Below, one piece after another: positions 5,574 through 7,533 of a stretch of DNA of 7,533 bases. The position numbers were made by a program, and so were the translations under genes. The notes beneath the pieces were generated by a model, which ran no database searches, was not told where the DNA came from, and saw only the letters and a program-made list of their open reading frames with translations. This DNA is from Chitinophagales bacterium (GTDB lineage: Bacteria; Bacteroidota; Bacteroidia; Chitinophagales; Chitinophagaceae): NCBI GenBank assembly GCA_015654495.1, contig JAATGW010000098.1, positions 1 through 7,533 of the forward strand, written 5' to 3'. Numbering within the stretch: the first letter of the stretch is position 1; every line of letters begins with the position of its first letter.

Positions 5574-5625
5574 ATTCCGGAATCGGGTGGTTGTTTCAAC
5601 AATCCGGTGACCGGAATTTATTTTT
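5574..5625 (+). terminator. Possible terminator or attenuator between rpmF and plsX
   Basis: ATTCCGG at 5574-5580 is a perfect 7-bp inverted repeat of CCGGAAT at 5611-5617, and GTTG/CAAC within the 30-nt loop can add a small inner stem. The right arm is followed by the T-rich run TTATTTTT. This could partly stop transcription after rpmF or set its ratio to plsX. The large loop makes a classic intrinsic terminator doubtful. Confidence 0.35.
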
Positions 5626-5652
5626 CTGCGGAATTCTCATCATTTTTGCCGA

Positions 5653-6594
5653 ATGATTATCGGACTCGACATGATGGGCGGCGATTTTGCTCCCCTGGAA
5701 GCGATCAAAGGAATTCACCTGTTTAAAGCGGAAACAAATTCCAATGCTGCACTTGTACTTATTGGTGATGAAACACAGATAAGGATTCACCTGGCAGACC
5801 AGCAATTTGATCCCGCTACTTTCAGGATTGTACATGCGCCGCAGGTAATTGGCATGCATGAACATCCTACAAAAGCTTTTAAGGAAAAACAACAGTCTTC
5901 GATCGCCGTTGGTTTTCATTTACTCGCAACAGGTAAAATCGATGCATTCATCAGTGCGGGAAATACCGGTGCAATGATGGTGGGTTCTTTGTTCAGTATA
6001 AAAGCACTTCCGGGAATACAACGACCAACGATAGGTACATATATGCCGAGGGAAAACGGCGCACCTGGTTGGATACTTGATGCAGGAATCAATTCTGATT
6101 GTAAACCTGAAAATCTTGTTCAGTTTGCGATACTTGGTTCATTGTTTGTACAGAACGTCTGGAATATCAGTAATCCACGCGTAGGATTAGTCAATATCGG
6201 CGAGGAAGAAGGTAAAGGCAATTTACTTGCACAAGCGACCTATCCCCTGCTGAAAGAAAATCCCAAGATCAATTTTATCGGGAATATCGAGGGCCGTGAT
6301 TTTCTGAAAGACAAAGCCGATGTATTGGTTTGCGACGGCTTTACCGGAAATGTAATTCTCAAGTTTGCTGAAAGCATTTTCGATTTTACTGAAAAGCGTG
6401 GAATCAAAGATGAATATTTCGACAAATTTAATTTCGAACAGTATGGTGGCGTTCCTGTTCTTGGGGTAGCCAAGCCCGTAATCATTGGTCATGGAATTTC
6501 ACACGGACCTGCTTTCAAAAATATGATCGTGATCGCAGAAAAGATCATTGAAAATAACGTGATGGAAAAAATAAAAGCTACCTTCCAGGAATAA
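5653..6594 (+). CDS. plsX: Phosphate acyltransferase PlsX
   Basis: PlsX converts acyl-ACP and phosphate to acyl-phosphate, the acyl donor for PlsY in the first step of phosphatidic acid synthesis; it acts as a peripheral enzyme at the cytoplasmic membrane. The 313 residues are normal for the family. Signatures seen are MIIGLDMMGGDFAP at the N-terminus, SAGNTGAMMVGS (101-112), GLVNIGEEEGKGN (178-190), VCDGFTGNVILK (226-237) and YGGVPVLGVAKPVIIGHG (264-281). The ATG at 5653 gives exactly the conserved N-terminus. It follows yceD and rpmF as in many bacteria, but fabH, the frequent next gene, is absent and minus-strand genes follow. CATTTTTG ending 5 nt before the start could be part of its own promoter giving a leaderless message; this is weak. 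Confidence 0.97.
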   Translation: MIIGLDMMGGDFAPLEAIKGIHLFKAETNSNAALVLIGDETQIRIHLADQQFDPATFRIVHAPQVIGMHEHPTKAFKEKQQSSIAVGFHLLATGKIDAFISAGNTGAMMVGSLFSIKALPGIQRPTIGTYMPRENGAPGWILDAGINSDCKPENLVQFAILGSLFVQNVWNISNPRVGLVNIGEEEGKGNLLAQATYPLLKENPKINFIGNIEGRDFLKDKADVLVCDGFTGNVILKFAESIFDFTEKRGIKDEYFDKFNFEQYGGVPVLGVAKPVIIGHGISHGPAFKNMIVIAEKIIENNVMEKIKATFQE

Positions 6595-6641
6595 CTGATC
6601 CGTAGTGATAATTTTGCCGGTAACCCGCATAGATTATTTTC

Positions 6642-7175
6642 TCACAGGCGGATATTTGCACTTATACCTATACTCTTGTGTGTAATCGTTTGTTCGTAAA
6701 ATAAATAAAAGATAAATGGGTGAGCTTCTCTGTTCCACTGGTAGCCGGCATACACTTTTTGAGCAAAGGCAGCATCAGTATATCCGTTAAAACTCAGCAA
6801 TCCCAAACCCAGATCGAGTCCCAATAATATCTGGTTGTCGAATTTGTAATTTACTTCTGCAAGCACGTTAAAGAGATTGCTGGCTTTATAATGATCCTCT
6901 CCGCCTGTAAACGCCGGGTCTGCACTTCTACCAAAAAAATAACCATAATTCAGCCTGCCGCCGACGGCAAATCCCTTTCCCAATTTATAGGTCACAGCCC
7001 CATCAGCGCCAATACCAAAAGTGCTGAACATATTGAAGTTTTTGAGCGGCACTGCAACCATTGGACCAACGTCAATATTTAATCTTTTTTCTTCCTGGTT
7101 AACCTTTTTATCAGTTTGCGCAGAGGATGTGAAACTGAAAAATATCACAGATAGAAATACGATGAATCGCTTCAT
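6642..7175 (-). CDS. Outer-membrane beta-barrel protein (OMP_b-brl type)
   Basis: The 177-residue product starts with a clear Sec signal peptide (MKRFIVFLSVIFFSFTSSA, probable cut after A19 before Q20). The mature part has alternating Gly/aromatic/hydrophobic stretches typical of short transmembrane beta strands, for example TFGIGADGAVTYKLG, FAVGGRLNYGYFFG, LFNVLAEVNYKF and LLGLDLGLGLLSF, ending with IGISANIRL. This fits a small barrel of about eight strands, as in OMP_b-brl proteins that abound in Bacteroidota. The role is unknown; such barrels act as membrane anchors or narrow pores. The start at 7175 is supported by the signal peptide. It converges on plsX with 47 bp between stops and shares direction with the next gene, 139 bp away, whose stop precedes it. 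Confidence 0.85.
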   Translation of the reverse strand: MKRFIVFLSVIFFSFTSSAQTDKKVNQEEKRLNIDVGPMVAVPLKNFNMFSTFGIGADGAVTYKLGKGFAVGGRLNYGYFFGRSADPAFTGGEDHYKASNLFNVLAEVNYKFDNQILLGLDLGLGLLSFNGYTDAAFAQKVYAGYQWNREAHPFIFYLFYEQTITHKSIGISANIRL

Positions 7176-7314
7176 ATGAGGTCGATTAAAAATTTATAAT
7201 GGATATCCCGGAATGGAGGATGAAAAAGCTACAAGGCCCGCTATCGTTTTCGGTAAAAAGTTCAATAAACGTCCAGGTGATTTTGCCCGGAAACCATATG
7301 AGAAAAATCAACAA

Positions 7315-7533
7315 CTATAATTTCAATCCACCTGATTTCGGAAGCTGGTTAATATCTGTAGTATAAGGACATTTGAATTTCCCTTTTGTAATTTCAACCG
7401 GCGGCTTTCCATTGAGGCTTCCAAAACTACCGCTGAATTCACCTTCAATCAGTTTTGTCGATTGATCAAATGTTGTGATGGTATAACTTCCTGAACCGCC
7501 TGTTGCGGGAGTAGTATTGTAGCCATAATAACT
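7315..7533 (-). CDS. C-terminal part of a probable secreted protein or lipoprotein, cut by the window edge
   Basis: An open frame of 72 codons runs from the right edge to a TAG at 7315-7317. It begins SYYGYNTTPATGGSGSYTIT and continues with FDQSTKLIEGEFSGSFGSLNG, then VEITKGKFKCPY and ends GGLKL. The pattern of a TITxFD strand, an EGxFSGxF strand and an ITxGxF strand near the C-terminus resembles the beta-rich lipoproteins of Bacteroidota such as DUF6252. The start and any signal peptide lie outside the window, so the assignment is tentative. A coding stretch is supported by the unbroken frame, sensible composition and the position upstream of another envelope gene on the same strand. Confidence 0.6.
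   Translation of the reverse strand, partial: SYYGYNTTPATGGSGSYTITTFDQSTKLIEGEFSGSFGSLNGKPPVEITKGKFKCPYTTDINQLPKSGGLKL

Noticed and set aside
5653..6641. Expected fabH after plsX
   Set aside because: Many bacteria have plsX-fabH, but here the next coding sequence is a minus-strand barrel protein 47 bp away; this is a common rearrangement and not by itself notable.

Overview
The window looks like chromosomal DNA of a member of the Bacteroidota, probably a Chitinophagales/Sphingobacteriales-like lineage. The evidence is an exact match to the TTTG-N19-TAnnTTTG promoter consensus of this phylum ahead of the yceD-type gene, a DUF3810 membrane metallopeptidase, an OMP_b-brl-type porin-like barrel, a cysteine-free L32, and start codons without clear Shine-Dalgarno sequences. 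No mobile element, CRISPR array, tRNA or rRNA was seen. All genes look intact except the two cut by the window edges.

Left part (1-3040): the C-terminal part of a DUF2130 coiled-coil protein with a nuclease-like D...ExK motif is followed 36 bp later by an MtfA-like M90 zinc peptidase. A convergent Sfp-type 4'-phosphopantetheinyl transferase overlaps the end of the peptidase gene by 13 bp. It is divergent from dcd (dCTP deaminase), with a 64-bp hairpin-containing spacer between them.

Middle (3041-3595): the roughly 555 bp between the convergent genes dcd and DUF3810 have no gene. They hold the most unusual feature of the window: two diverged tandem copies of a nested palindromic element. Each copy is built from 7-mers (ACGTTNT outward) and 8-mers (GGTTNTCA inward) that reappear as reverse complements on the other side of an AT-rich centre. 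The duplication also carried along a 30-bp piece of the dcd 3' end, and apparently a piece of the DUF3810 3' end.

Right part (3596-7533): the DUF3810 membrane metallopeptidase is divergent from a conserved yceD (DUF177)-rpmF (L32)-plsX cluster, which links ribosome assembly to phospholipid synthesis. The consensus promoter moves the yceD start to the ATG at 4805. After plsX come two minus-strand envelope genes: a small outer-membrane beta-barrel protein and the C-terminal end of a probable secreted protein or lipoprotein running off the right edge.

The ordinary genes cover nucleotide metabolism, acyl-carrier activation, lipid synthesis, translation and the envelope. The element between dcd and DUF3810 is the best candidate for undescribed biology, as a structured repeat, transcription boundary or REP/MITE-like element.
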